Shown here in pieces: positions 20,188 through 27,616 of a DNA stretch of 64,000 nucleotides. The translations under genes were made by a program, and so were the position numbers. The DNA comes from Bacteroidota bacterium. Lineage in GTDB: Bacteria; Bacteroidota; Bacteroidia; B-17B0; Aurantibacillaceae. The notes beneath the pieces are model-generated. The model searched no databases. It worked only from the letters and a program-made list of their open reading frames with translations, and had not been told where the DNA came from. The number at the start of each line of letters is the position of its first letter. The stretch's first letter is position 1. The stretch spans positions 248,001 to 312,000 of the forward strand of contig JAJNDK010000001.1 of assembly GCA_021156365.1 (NCBI GenBank). Direction: 5' to 3'.

Positions 20188-21489
20188 TTAATTATCGTTA
20201 GGATTTGTAACTTCCAGCTTTATCAGTTCCACCAACTGTTTTTTACGTTGCAGGATAGTGATCGTATACCCATCTATCTTTCTCTTTTCATTCACAGCCG
20301 GGATCCTGCCAAACAGGCTGTTGATAAGGCCTGAAACGGTATCGTAATTCGGACTTTCGGGTAAGGCTATCGGGAGCATCTCATTGATATCTCCGATATT
20401 TGCATGCGTTTTTACAATAAACTCCGTATCGCTTTTTTTCTCTACATCGGGTTTTTCCTCGTCATGTTCATCCTGGATCTCCCCTACCAACTCCTCGATG
20501 ATGTCTTCCATCGTAACGATACCAGCTGTAGCCCCATGTTCATTGGTGATAATGGCGATCTGCAAATGCATTTTCTGAAAATCTCTCAGCAGCTCATTTA
20601 CCTTCATGGTTTCAGGAACAAAATGAGCCGGGCGCATGATATCACGGATCGTTTTGAAACGGTTCTCGATCACTTCTTTCAACAGGTCTTTTGAGTGAAT
20701 GATGCCGATAACATTATCAATGTCTCCTAAATACACGGGCAAACGGGAGTATCCTTCTTCGATGATCTTTTTGATTACTTCTTCCCTGCCTGTTTCAATA
20801 TCAATAGCCGAAACCTTGTTTTGAGGCACCATGATCTGTTTCACAATACGGTCATCGAAATCAAATACATTCTGGATCAGCTCGTTTTCGCTTGGCTTGA
20901 TGGCTCCGCCTTCCTCGCTTTCGGTGAGAATAAGCCGCAGCTCTTCTTCCGTATGCACATCGTCTTCTCCCGTTTTTTTCACACCTACGAGGCGCAGGAA
21001 AAGATTGGAAGATTTATTAAGCAACCAAATGAAAGGACCGAATATAAAATAGAAAATACGCAGCGGAACAGCTACGAATAAGATAAGCTCAAGGGGAAAT
21101 TTGATACCGAACATTTTCGGTATCTGCTCGCCGAGGGTAATGTGAAAAAAGGTGATCAGCGTAAACGCAATCGGTATGGAAATGCTGTGAACAGCAAAGG
21201 AGGTTTCGGCAAATCCCAGTTTTAAGAAAAGGATCCTGACCAAATGAGAGACCACATCCTCACCTACCCAACCCAGGGCAAGACTGGCGAGGGTTATTCC
21301 CAGCTGTGTAGCCGAAAGATAGGCATCCAGTTTGTCCACCAGCTTCTTAGCGCTTTTGGCCCTTGAGCTGCCTTTCTGGATCTTTATATCAATTTGGGAG
21401 GCTCTTACTTTTACCAGGGCAAACTCTGCTGCCACAAAAAAACCATTCAGTAAAATAAGGAAAATAGTAAATAAAAGTTCTGTAATCAT
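20188..21489 (-). CDS. Hemolysin/CorC family transporter (DUF21-CBS-CorC_HlyC)
   Basis: Integral membrane protein of 433 residues, CNNM/CorC type, implicated in Mg2+/Co2+ export or divalent cation resistance. An N-terminal DUF21 domain with three to four hydrophobic segments includes LLNGFFVAAEFALVKVR and the TLGEQIPKMFGI motif. Two CBS domains follow (MVPQNKVSAIDIETGREEV..., MRPAHFVPETMKVNELLRDFQ...), then a C-terminal CorC_HlyC domain (YDTVSGLINSLFGRIPAVNEK). The ATG at 21489 (MITELLFTIFLILLNG) is preferred to one 16 codons upstream, whose codons would cover the probable promoter (TACTTTTA). Confidence 0.9.
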   Translation of the reverse strand: MITELLFTIFLILLNGFFVAAEFALVKVRASQIDIKIQKGSSRAKSAKKLVDKLDAYLSATQLGITLASLALGWVGEDVVSHLVRILFLKLGFAETSFAVHSISIPIAFTLITFFHITLGEQIPKMFGIKFPLELILFVAVPLRIFYFIFGPFIWLLNKSSNLFLRLVGVKKTGEDDVHTEEELRLILTESEEGGAIKPSENELIQNVFDFDDRIVKQIMVPQNKVSAIDIETGREEVIKKIIEEGYSRLPVYLGDIDNVIGIIHSKDLLKEVIENRFKTIRDIMRPAHFVPETMKVNELLRDFQKMHLQIAIITNEHGATAGIVTMEDIIEELVGEIQDEHDEEKPDVEKKSDTEFIVKTHANIGDINEMLPIALPESPNYDTVSGLINSLFGRIPAVNEKRKIDGYTITILQRKKQLVELIKLEVTNPNDN

Positions 21490-21620
21490 AGCTTTAATAA
21501 GCGAAAGTAAAAGTACATAATTTTCAGTAGTATCCACCTATGCGGCAGGAGGCAATTATAAACATCATCTGTCTGATACCTTTGTAATGGATTGGATAAC
21601 AGAAACATAAGAGCTTCCGC

Positions 21621-22211
21621 TTAAGAAACAATTTTAAGCAGGGTTTTGAAAATTATCCGGATATCTGTGAATAAACCCTGCTCAGAAATATATTTTTGGT
21701 TCAATAGCAGCTTTGCAGGCATCACTTCAAGGATGTAAGTTTGTTCGGGGTTATCCGATTTGGCAAGGAGTTCGTTTTCATTTACATATTCGATAGAAGC
21801 GTAATCGGTGATCCCCGGTTTTGCCAACAGGACTTTACGCTGTTCTTCGTTATACATATCCACATATTTGCGTACCTCCGGTCGTGGCCCCACGAGACTC
21901 ATGTCTCCGATCAGCACATTGAGCAGCTGAGGCAACTCATCCAGCTTGTATTTCCTCAGGTAATACCCTACGCGGGTGATCCGGCTATCCCGGCCGCCAA
22001 CGGTGAGCAATCCTTTTTTATCCGATCCGGTAGCCATAGTCCTGAATTTGAACAACCTGAAATCACGATTGTTTTTTCCGACACGTACCTGCCGGAAGAA
22101 AATACCTCCGCGCGAATCAATGCTGATGACCAGGGCAATAAGAATGAAAAAAGGAAACAGGAGCAATAGTCCAATAAGTGATGCAATGATATCGAACAAA
22201 CGCTTCAGCAT
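21621..22211 (-). CDS. Undecaprenyl-phosphate sugar phosphotransferase (PglC/WcaJ core type)
   Basis: Bacterial sugar transferase of 196 residues that starts lipid-linked glycan assembly by placing a sugar-1-phosphate on undecaprenyl phosphate. It has a single N-terminal membrane helix (about 8-30), then GIFFRQVRVGKNNRDFRLFKFRTM, KLDELPQLLNVLIGDMSLVGPRPE and KPGITDYASIEYVNENEL. The short, one-helix form matches PglC-like enzymes. The ATG at 22211 overlaps the aminotransferase stop as TAATG, so the two are translationally coupled. Together they look like the initiation step for a surface or protein-linked glycan; other glycan genes are not adjacent. Confidence 0.92.
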   Translation of the reverse strand: MLKRLFDIIASLIGLLLLFPFFILIALVISIDSRGGIFFRQVRVGKNNRDFRLFKFRTMATGSDKKGLLTVGGRDSRITRVGYYLRKYKLDELPQLLNVLIGDMSLVGPRPEVRKYVDMYNEEQRKVLLAKPGITDYASIEYVNENELLAKSDNPEQTYILEVMPAKLLLNQKYISEQGLFTDIRIIFKTLLKIVS

Positions 22212-23416
22212 TACATCACCATTTTGATAGCTTTGTTTACTGCATTGCACACGGTTAGTACCTGCTCATCCGTCAAATCGTAAAATACGGGCAGCGAGAT
22301 CTCCCGGCTCGAATTATCCTGCGTAACCGGGTAGTTCTTCATCTCATATCCGAGGCCCTTGTAAAAGCTCATGCCCGGCACCGGCAGGAAGTGCACATTC
22401 ACAGAAACATCCTGGTCAAAAATAAGACGGATGATCTCATCCCGTTGCGGTTCGCTTACTCCTTTGATACGTAATGGATACAAGTGATAGGAAGATTCCT
22501 TTTCGGCAGTTCTGAACACCGGGATATCGACCAGTACATTTTTCGAAAGCTCCTTTGTATACAGATCAAATATATGTTTGCGTTTTTTGAGCGTATCGTT
22601 ATCGTATCGCGCGAGCTCTACCAAGCCAATGGCAGCCGTAAGATCCGTCATATTGCATTTGTAACCTGCCTCCACGATATCGTAGCGCCAGTTACCTTTC
22701 TGTGTCTTTGCCAGTGCATCTTTGTTTTGCCCGTGCAAAGTAGTAACACAAAGCTGCTTATACAATTCTTCGTTATCAAAAGGTGCCGGTAGGTTCAGGG
22801 CAACAGCGCCACCTTCCGCAGTAGTCAGATTTTTCACTGCATGGAAAGAAAATACGGAAATATCAGTGAGCACACCCGCACGTTTGTTTTTGTAGAAAGC
22901 TCCGAACGAATGAGCAGAATCGGATAACACCAACATCCTGCCCAGTTTTTGCTGGTTGTCGGAAGCGGCAACAAATTTTGATGCGTATTTTTTTGTCAAT
23001 GCGTTAATGGCATCATAATCACAGGGGTAACCGGCAAAATCAACGGGCATGATCACTTTCGTCCGTTCGGTGATGTGCTTTTCGATCTCCGCCACGCTGA
23101 TGTTGAAATCGTGTTTATTCACGTCTACAAAAACAGGTTTGGCCCCGCAGTGAATAACCACATTGGCCGTAGCCGAATAGGTGTATGCCGGGATGATGAC
23201 TTCGTCTCCTTCTTTTACTCCAAACCATCTGAGCATCACCTCCATCCCTGCCGTAGCAGAATTAAGGCATAAAGTCGCTTTCTGTCCGCTGTAGGCACTT
23301 AACTGTTTTTCAAACTCTTTGGTACGTGGACCGGTAGTGATCCAGCCCGAACGGAGGGCGGCAGTCACTTCATCTATAATTTTTTGGTCGATTCGTGGTG
23401 GTGAAAAAGGGATCAT
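22211..23416 (-). CDS. DegT/DnrJ/EryC1/StrS-family sugar aminotransferase
   Basis: PLP-dependent aminotransferase of 401 residues that makes amino sugars from nucleotide-linked keto-sugars. It shows IPFSPPRIDQKIIDEVTAAL, RSGWITTGPRTKEFE, CLNSATAGMEVML, PAYTYSATANVV, VDFAGYPCDY, SFHAVKNLTTAEGGAV (PLP-binding Lys) and YKCNMTDLTAAIG. The ATG at 23416 (MIPFSPP) is preferred to one 30 codons upstream, which lies beyond the TACCTTTG promoter box. Coupled by TAATG to the sugar transferase; the product is probably a 4-amino sugar used by that enzyme (inference). Confidence 0.93.
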   Translation of the reverse strand: MIPFSPPRIDQKIIDEVTAALRSGWITTGPRTKEFEKQLSAYSGQKATLCLNSATAGMEVMLRWFGVKEGDEVIIPAYTYSATANVVIHCGAKPVFVDVNKHDFNISVAEIEKHITERTKVIMPVDFAGYPCDYDAINALTKKYASKFVAASDNQQKLGRMLVLSDSAHSFGAFYKNKRAGVLTDISVFSFHAVKNLTTAEGGAVALNLPAPFDNEELYKQLCVTTLHGQNKDALAKTQKGNWRYDIVEAGYKCNMTDLTAAIGLVELARYDNDTLKKRKHIFDLYTKELSKNVLVDIPVFRTAEKESSYHLYPLRIKGVSEPQRDEIIRLIFDQDVSVNVHFLPVPGMSFYKGLGYEMKNYPVTQDNSSREISLPVFYDLTDEQVLTVCNAVNKAIKMVM

Positions 23417-23444
23417 ACGATGAAAATCTTTTATTCGGCGTATG

Positions 23445-23452
23445 CAAAGGTA
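23445..23452 (-). promoter_or_regulatory. -7 promoter box for the aminotransferase/sugar transferase operon
   Basis: TACCTTTG on the minus strand, 28 bases upstream of the aminotransferase ATG. The -33 region is not a clear match. Confidence 0.5.
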
Positions 23453-23479
23453 GCTAAAATCGGGAGTCGTAAATAAAAA

Positions 23480-23510
23480 AAGCATACTGACAAATTCTGT
23501 CAGCATGCTT
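23480..23510 (-). terminator. Terminator after the DUF3276 gene
   Basis: Stem AAGCATACTGACA / TGTCAGCATGCTT with one mismatch and a 5-base loop, followed on the minus strand by a run of seven Ts. It separates the DUF3276 gene from the aminotransferase operon. Confidence 0.82.
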
Positions 23511-23536
23511 ACCTGAAAACGATCCCATTATTCCCA

Positions 23537-23554
23537 TTCCGATAGCTATCGGAA
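23537..23554. repeat. Palindromic repeat, CCGATAGCTATCGG family, copy 1
   Basis: TTCCGATAGCTATCGGAA, an 18-bp perfect palindrome just beyond the DUF3276 stop. The same core occurs at 24808, 26751 and 63720. Confidence 0.8.
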
Positions 23555-23567
23555 CGGGGAGGAATGT

Positions 23568-23894
23568 TTATTGTCCTAAATCTTCGAATGATATGTTGCT
23601 GCTGGCTGGTTCTGCAACTGCAGCTTCGATAACAGGAGAATTGGTTTTGATAAAACTCACTGCATCATGTAAACCTTCTGAAAATTTTTCAAAGTCTTCT
23701 TTATAGAGGAATATTTTATGTTTTTCGAAAAAAAACTTTCCATCGGTTCCGAAACGTTTTTTGCTTTCTGTTATAGTCAGATAGTAGTCTCCGGCTTTTG
23801 TCGATTTTACGTCAAAAAAGTAGGTTCTCTTACCCGCTCTGATCGACCTGGCATACAAGTCTCCCTGCTCATGTTTTTCAAAATCTTCCGGCAT
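23568..23894 (-). CDS. DUF3276/PUR-alpha-like nucleic acid-binding protein
   Basis: Small protein of 108 residues of family DUF3276 (PUR-domain; the family includes Borrelia BpuR, which binds nucleic acid). The PUR repeat is visible: DLYARSIRAGKRTYFFDVKSTKAGDYYLTITESKK and FFFEKHKIFLYKEDFEKFSEGL. The C-terminal tail (from about 85) is Ala/Glu-rich and probably disordered. It has its own promoter and terminator, so it is monocistronic. A role in binding RNA or single-stranded DNA is expected from the family, not shown here. Confidence 0.87.
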   Translation of the reverse strand: MPEDFEKHEQGDLYARSIRAGKRTYFFDVKSTKAGDYYLTITESKKRFGTDGKFFFEKHKIFLYKEDFEKFSEGLHDAVSFIKTNSPVIEAAVAEPASSNISFEDLGQ

Positions 23895-23924
23895 ATGGCT
23901 CTTTTTTAAGTTTCGTTAACAAAA

Positions 23925-23955
23925 CAAATATATTAAACAAAACGACATATAACAA
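23925..23955 (-). promoter_or_regulatory. Promoter of the DUF3276 gene
   Basis: TTG (23953-23955), a 20-base spacer and TATATTTG (23925-23932) on the minus strand, giving a leader of about 25 bases before the ATG at 23894. Confidence 0.65.
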
Positions 23956-24065
23956 GAACTTATACTCTTTTTTCGTTTTTTGGTCGAAAAATTTAGTTAA
24001 AGTAGTTTTTATCTAAACCACTTTATTTTAAGGAGTTATGTGAGTCCGAAAAGTGTAAAACGAAA

Positions 24066-24090
24066 GAAGGCTGCCTTTCGGACAGCCTTC
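24066..24090 (-). terminator. Terminator after the DUF2795 gene
   Basis: GAAGGCTG / CAGCCTTC, an 8-bp stem with a 9-base loop. It is followed on the minus strand by an interrupted T-run (TTTCGTTTT). Confidence 0.65.
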
Positions 24091-24106
24091 AGTTAGGTTA
24101 TTTTTC

Positions 24107-24328
24107 TTAAAATTCATCTTCATTAAAGAAGAAATCGTCTTTAGTCGGGTAATCCGGCCAAATTTCCTCGATTGTTTCATAGGCCTCTCCTTCGTCTTCA
24201 ATTTCCTGAAGGTTTTCGATAACCTCCATCGGTGCACCGGAACGTAGGGCAAAGTCGATCAACTCGTCTTTTGTTGCAGGCCAGGGAGCGTCTTCAAGCC
24301 AGGATGCCAATTCTAATGTCCAATACAT
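24107..24328 (-). CDS. DUF2795 family protein
   Basis: Acidic protein of 73 residues, nearly identical in pattern to the DUF2795 proteins of Bacteroidota: YWTLELASWLEDAPWPATKD, then ELIDFALRSGAP and VIENLQEIEDEGEAYETIEE. The fold is mainly helical, cytoplasmic, function unknown. It ends in FFFNEDEF. It has its own weak terminator. The AT-rich upstream region (24329 onward) holds no strict TAnnTTTG box close to the ATG. Confidence 0.88.
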   Translation of the reverse strand: MYWTLELASWLEDAPWPATKDELIDFALRSGAPMEVIENLQEIEDEGEAYETIEEIWPDYPTKDDFFFNEDEF

Positions 24329-24556
24329 AAGGCTAAATTATTTAATAAATAAAAAAACGTAAAATTCAATAAAAGGTTACAAAATACACTCTCATTCAAT
24401 TTGCTGCAAAAAGAAGAAAAAAATACTGTTTGTTCAACTGTTTTCGAAAATTTAAGTGGTTTGATAATCAGCTTATTAACAAATAGTCTGTTCTAAAATC
24501 GCCAAAAAGGCCATTTCCCTGATTAGATGGAAATTCTTTTTATCAGGATCCGTATC

Positions 24557-24564
24557 TATATTTG
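24557..24564 (+). promoter_or_regulatory. -7 promoter box for the 75-aa gene
   Basis: TATATTTG, 22 bases before the ATG at 24587. It lies inside the longer reading frame that begins at 24527, so the shorter start is preferred. Confidence 0.5.
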
Positions 24565-24586
24565 TGTTTCTGCTTATTTTTCAGCG

Positions 24587-24814
24587 ATGAAACTATTTGA
24601 AAACGCGTTTACCGGGATGTCGGACAAGAATGGAAATCAGATCTGTGAAGGTCATGACGTGAAATTCTATTATAAAGGTGAATATGTAACCTGCACGGTT
24701 GTCTATTCCAAAGAAGCTGCTATGTTCTGCCTGAAATGGCCGGATGGGTATATTAATAAACACCCCATGAACCCGGATAAATATGAGGTCGTTAATCTAC
24801 GGGACGACCGGTAG
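24587..24814 (+). CDS. Small YopX-like beta-domain protein
   Basis: Protein of 75 residues: MKLFENAFTGMSDKNGNQIC, then EGHDVKFYYKGEYVTCTVVY and a short YINKHPMNPDKYEVV end. The 'f tG..DkNG..I.EGd.V' pattern resembles the small beta-barrel of YopX-like proteins, common on phages and mobile elements but also loose in Bacteroidota chromosomes. There is no signal peptide. An upstream ATG (24527) would add 20 hydrophobic residues but overlaps the promoter box. The stop codon lies inside a copy of the GATAGCTATC palindrome (24808-24821), so the repeat defines the last codon. Family call tentative. Confidence 0.6.
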   Translation: MKLFENAFTGMSDKNGNQICEGHDVKFYYKGEYVTCTVVYSKEAAMFCLKWPDGYINKHPMNPDKYEVVNLRDDR

Positions 24815-24821
24815 CTATCGG
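24808..24821. repeat. Palindromic repeat, CCGATAGCTATCGG family, copy 2 (degenerate)
   Basis: CCGGTAGCTATCGG, one base off the perfect palindrome. It overlaps the last codon and the stop of the 75-aa gene. Confidence 0.65.
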
Positions 24822-25233
24822 GAGAAGTGTAGTCCACATTGCACGTAAGGAGTAATTATCTGAATGTGGTACGTAAACTGTGAGTCATAAAACGAAAAAA
24901 ACCGCAATGGGGTTCCCAGATATAGATTGACGCTTTTTGACCGTAAAATCATTACCTGATGCTTAAAATCTAATCTCCCTTTATTAAAAAAGAGTTAATG
25001 GCATATTTATTGTACAATCTTTACCCTGCTCAACTTATTTACAATGAAAACTCCCGACCACCATACGATGAGAATGGTTCGGCAGGTGTGAAGATTTGAC
25101 AAAAAGAAAAAGGAGCATTGCTTTATTTTATCCATCACGAAAACCGGCTGCAAAAGAATAGTATGAAAAGGGAAATTGGTCTGGCAGGCAGAATTTTTTG
25201 GAAAATGAAAAAACATTCAATTTACAGGAAGAA
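24815..25233. other. AT-rich intergenic region, no gene supported
   Basis: About 420 bases without a convincing gene. It contains the tail of the palindromic repeat, scattered short inverted matches, and a more GC-balanced patch (about 25045-25090) that reads like old coding or repeat sequence but has no frame worth calling. No transposase, tRNA or structured RNA is seen. The last part leads into AGGAAG before the ATG at 25234. Confidence 0.5.
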
Positions 25234-26142
25234 ATGAAAAAATCACTTAGCTTATTACTTGTTTTACTTTGCCAAATTGCTTTGGGGCAACAGCCCCTCG
25301 TAGATAGCTTAAGAGTTTGCAATTGTGATTCTCTAAAACATAGTTTTGTTTGTAGTGATTGTATGCATAAGGATTATTTAAGGGGCGAAAAAGAACCCTA
25401 TTCGGGCAGTTGCTTTTTATATTTTAAGAGTGGCCAAAAACAAAGTGAAAAGGTATATTTAAATGGATACGTAAGTGCGTACCATGACTGGTACGAAAAC
25501 GGCAACAAAAAAACTGAAGTAGTTTTTGACAAAAAACAGTTAGGTGTATTTGGAATTCCTTTTGTTCCAAAAGGAATTTGGTGGTATGAAAATGGACAAA
25601 TAAGCGAAGAACACGCTGACGGTTTGCATACAACATATTTTGAGAATGGACAGAAACATACGGAAGAAATTTACATTGGCTACAAACTAAAAGAATGGAA
25701 AGAATGGGACATAAAAGGGAAATTGATAAAACAAGTTTCAGAGCCAGGCCACGATTGGCGAATACAATATGAAGCACTCGCCCTAAAAAAAGATTCAGTC
25801 ATAATTAAACCGGGTAAATCAGTCTACAAAGTTTCAGAGGAAATAAAATCAGTGTACCTGACAACCAATATAAAATGGCTAAGGGCAGATGGGCGTTGTG
25901 AAAACCTTGGTGCAGGCGCTCCTTTACCCATACTATATAAAAAAACGAAAAAAGGTTATATAAAATGGAACAAGTCGCCCCGGCAGCTTGATTGTGGAGC
26001 AGGTACAATAAAAACATCACAATCATATAATTTCTCTGTTTATATGGATGAACCCGGCACTTACAAAATTGCTTTTGAGGAATATTACTTGCCGGAGAAT
26101 AAGACCAAACTGTGGTTCTCTGATGAGTTTACTGTTAAATGA
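25234..26142 (+). CDS. Secreted MORN/YwqK-type repeat protein with Ig-like C-terminus
   Basis: Exported protein of 302 residues. A signal peptide (KKSLSLLLVLLCQIALGQQ) is followed by a Cys-rich stretch with two CxC/CxxC pairs (VCNCDSLKHSFVCSDC). Three to four MORN-like 'YENG' repeats follow (about 60-165: YFKSGQKQSEKVY, WYENGNKKTEVVF, WYENGQISEEHAD, YFENGQKHTEEIY). A C-terminal beta-rich domain (about 190-302: PGKSVYKVSEEIKSVYLTTN ... DEPGTYKIAFEEYY) looks like a bacterial Ig-like fold. ATG 25234 is chosen because AGGAAG lies just upstream and the signal peptide starts there. Codon use is visibly more AT-rich than neighbours, consistent with recent acquisition. Function unknown. Confidence 0.78.
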   Translation: MKKSLSLLLVLLCQIALGQQPLVDSLRVCNCDSLKHSFVCSDCMHKDYLRGEKEPYSGSCFLYFKSGQKQSEKVYLNGYVSAYHDWYENGNKKTEVVFDKKQLGVFGIPFVPKGIWWYENGQISEEHADGLHTTYFENGQKHTEEIYIGYKLKEWKEWDIKGKLIKQVSEPGHDWRIQYEALALKKDSVIIKPGKSVYKVSEEIKSVYLTTNIKWLRADGRCENLGAGAPLPILYKKTKKGYIKWNKSPRQLDCGAGTIKTSQSYNFSVYMDEPGTYKIAFEEYYLPENKTKLWFSDEFTVK

Positions 26143-26273
26143 AACTGGAAAACGAAGAGAATTACTGATAAAGCGGTCTTGCAGGCATCATATCAAAGGG
26201 GTGTATTCTTTCTTCCATAAAAGTCTTACCAATTATTAATTCACAAGAAGTTGCCAGGAAATACTGTTTTCTT

Positions 26274-26310
26274 AAAACGAAAGCCCCTGTTTGTCAGGGG
26301 CTTTCGTTTT
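26274..26310 (-). terminator. Terminator after tRNA-Met
   Basis: A 16-bp perfect stem AAAACGAAAGCCCCTG / CAGGGGCTTTCGTTTT with a 5-base loop, directly downstream of tRNA-Met on the minus strand. Confidence 0.93.
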
Positions 26311-26311
26311 G

Positions 26312-26385
26312 TAGCGAAGGGGGGACTCGAACCCCCGGCCTCAGGGTTATGAATCCTGTGCTCTAACCAGCTGAGCTACCTCGCC
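26312..26385 (-). tRNA. tRNA-Met (CAT)
   Basis: Read on the minus strand from GGCGAGGTAGCTCAG to CTTCGCTA. The anticodon arm is CAGGA-TTCATAA-CCCTG, anticodon CAT. The acceptor stem has G-U pairs at 1-72 and 6-67. The D-arm is GCTC/GAGC, and the T-arm stem GGGGG/CCCCC encloses TTCGAGT. The layout matches elongator tRNA-Met. The 31-39 position is an A-C mismatch at the top of the anticodon stem. CCA is not encoded, unlike in the tRNA-Gly of this window. Confidence 0.93.
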
Positions 26386-26531
26386 AAAAAATATACCCTG
26401 AAAAGGGAGTGCAAAATTAGGACTTTTTTTCATTAAACAAACAGCCCCGAAAAGTAAAAAAAATTAAATTTTATTGTTAATAAAATTATTTTATATATAT
26501 TGCAGATGTTTAAACCTATATATTCTACTCT

Positions 26532-27608
26532 ATGTCGAAGAAAAAAGCAAAGTCGTCGGTAAAAAAAGATGACAAGAAACACAAAAAGGCTGCTAAAACC
26601 AAATCGAACAGCAAAGCTGAAAAAAAATCCAGTGCTAAAGCATCAAAAAATAAAATAAAAACCGAAGCAACTAAAAAAAAGATAGCTCCCGCTAAAAACA
26701 AAAAAGCGATCGTTAAACCGGTTAAGAAAAGCAAACCGGCCCCTAAGAAAGTCCCGATAGCTATCGGGACAAAAAAAGCCGTTGCTAAAAAAATTGTTGT
26801 AAAAGCTAAAAGCAAAAAAGCCAGTAAACCGGCTCCTAAAAAAGTCGTAGCTAAAAAAGCAGTAAAAAAACCGGCACCAAAAAAAGTAGCCGCAAAAAAA
26901 CAGGTTCTAAAGAAAATAGCTAAAAAGACTTCACGCCCTGGCGTGACGAAAAAAGCGGCCCCTGCTAAAGCAAAGAAAATAGCTCCTACAAAAACAGTAG
27001 TTAAAAAAGTAAGTAAACCGGCCCCAAAACCTGTTCCTGTAAAGACAGCTAAAGTTGTGGCACCTAAAGCACCGGTGACAAAAGCTAAACCGGAAGTGTC
27101 AAAACCTGCAAAAGTTCAGGCACCGGCTAAAAAACCGGAAGCCCCGAAAACAATTACAACAACAACCGTTCTTCCTCAAAAGCCTTTAATTATAGACAAA
27201 GCGCCGGAAAAACCAATAAAAGAACCGGCCGGCAAATTTGAGCTGGAATATGTGATCCACACATCTACTGCCATCCTTTTTGAATTCCTTACGTCTCCGA
27301 GCGGATTGTCCGAATGGTTTTGTGATGATGTCAACATCCGCAATGAAATATATACTTTTCTTTGGGATGGTACGCAGCAACAGGCCCGTCTTATCAAATT
27401 ATATGAGGAGAAACTAGTGCGTTTTCAATGGGTAGACCGTTTGGATGACGCTTTTTTTGAATTCAGGATCGACCGCGATGATCTGACCAATGATATTTCA
27501 TTGATCGTTACCGATTTTGCCGATAATGAAAGTGAAAGGCAATCTTCCAAATTACTTTGGGATAGCCAGATCGATAAACTGCTTCATGTGTTGGGAAGCC
27601 ATTTCTAA
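26532..27608 (+). CDS. Histone H1-like Lys-rich domain fused to START-like domain
   Basis: A 358-residue fusion. Residues 1 to about 234 are a low-complexity Lys/Ala/Pro tail of (K/A)PKKV(A)AKK and KPAPKK units, like bacterial H1 mimics (HctB, AlgP), expected to be disordered and to bind DNA. Residues about 235-358 (FELEYVIHTSTAILFEFLTS...DSQIDKLLHVLGSHF) match the START-like/AHSA1-type domain that in other Bacteroidota is usually a stand-alone protein of about 130 residues. A 20-bp perfect palindrome of a dispersed repeat (26751-26770) is read in frame as VPIAIGT, interrupting the Lys-rich repeat. The ATG at 26532 is the only sensible start. Convergent with gapdh, 8 bases apart. Confidence 0.85.
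   Translation: MSKKKAKSSVKKDDKKHKKAAKTKSNSKAEKKSSAKASKNKIKTEATKKKIAPAKNKKAIVKPVKKSKPAPKKVPIAIGTKKAVAKKIVVKAKSKKASKPAPKKVVAKKAVKKPAPKKVAAKKQVLKKIAKKTSRPGVTKKAAPAKAKKIAPTKTVVKKVSKPAPKPVPVKTAKVVAPKAPVTKAKPEVSKPAKVQAPAKKPEAPKTITTTTVLPQKPLIIDKAPEKPIKEPAGKFELEYVIHTSTAILFEFLTSPSGLSEWFCDDVNIRNEIYTFLWDGTQQQARLIKLYEEKLVRFQWVDRLDDAFFEFRIDRDDLTNDISLIVTDFADNESERQSSKLLWDSQIDKLLHVLGSHF
26751..26770. repeat. Palindromic repeat, CCGATAGCTATCGG family, copy 3, inside a CDS
   Basis: GTCCCGATAGCTATCGGGAC, perfect over 20 bp. It is translated as V74-P-I-A-I-G-T80 inside the Lys-rich tail, where neighbouring units are KKAPKK-like. Confidence 0.85.
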
Positions 27609-27616
27609 AAACACAT

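Noticed and set aside
20361-20380. GGCTATCGGGAG near 20.36 kb as another copy of the GATAGCTATC palindrome
   Set aside because: Only one half-site is present and it lies in the conserved CorC coding sequence.
24028-24252. Reading frame on the minus strand over the DUF2795 gene
   Set aside because: It overlaps the conserved DUF2795 frame and crosses its terminator; the DUF2795 frame has clear family identity.
24587-24814. Phage origin for the YopX-like gene
   Set aside because: No other phage gene is near; the family occurs widely in chromosomes, so a phage call is not supported.
25007-25216. Reading frame on the minus strand in the AT-rich gap
   Set aside because: Composition is random-looking and it has no promoter or family resemblance; treated as intergenic.
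26800-27200. Lys-rich region as evidence of a frameshifted or low-quality gene
   Set aside because: The frame stays open to the conserved START-like domain, and the repeats are typical of H1-like tails.
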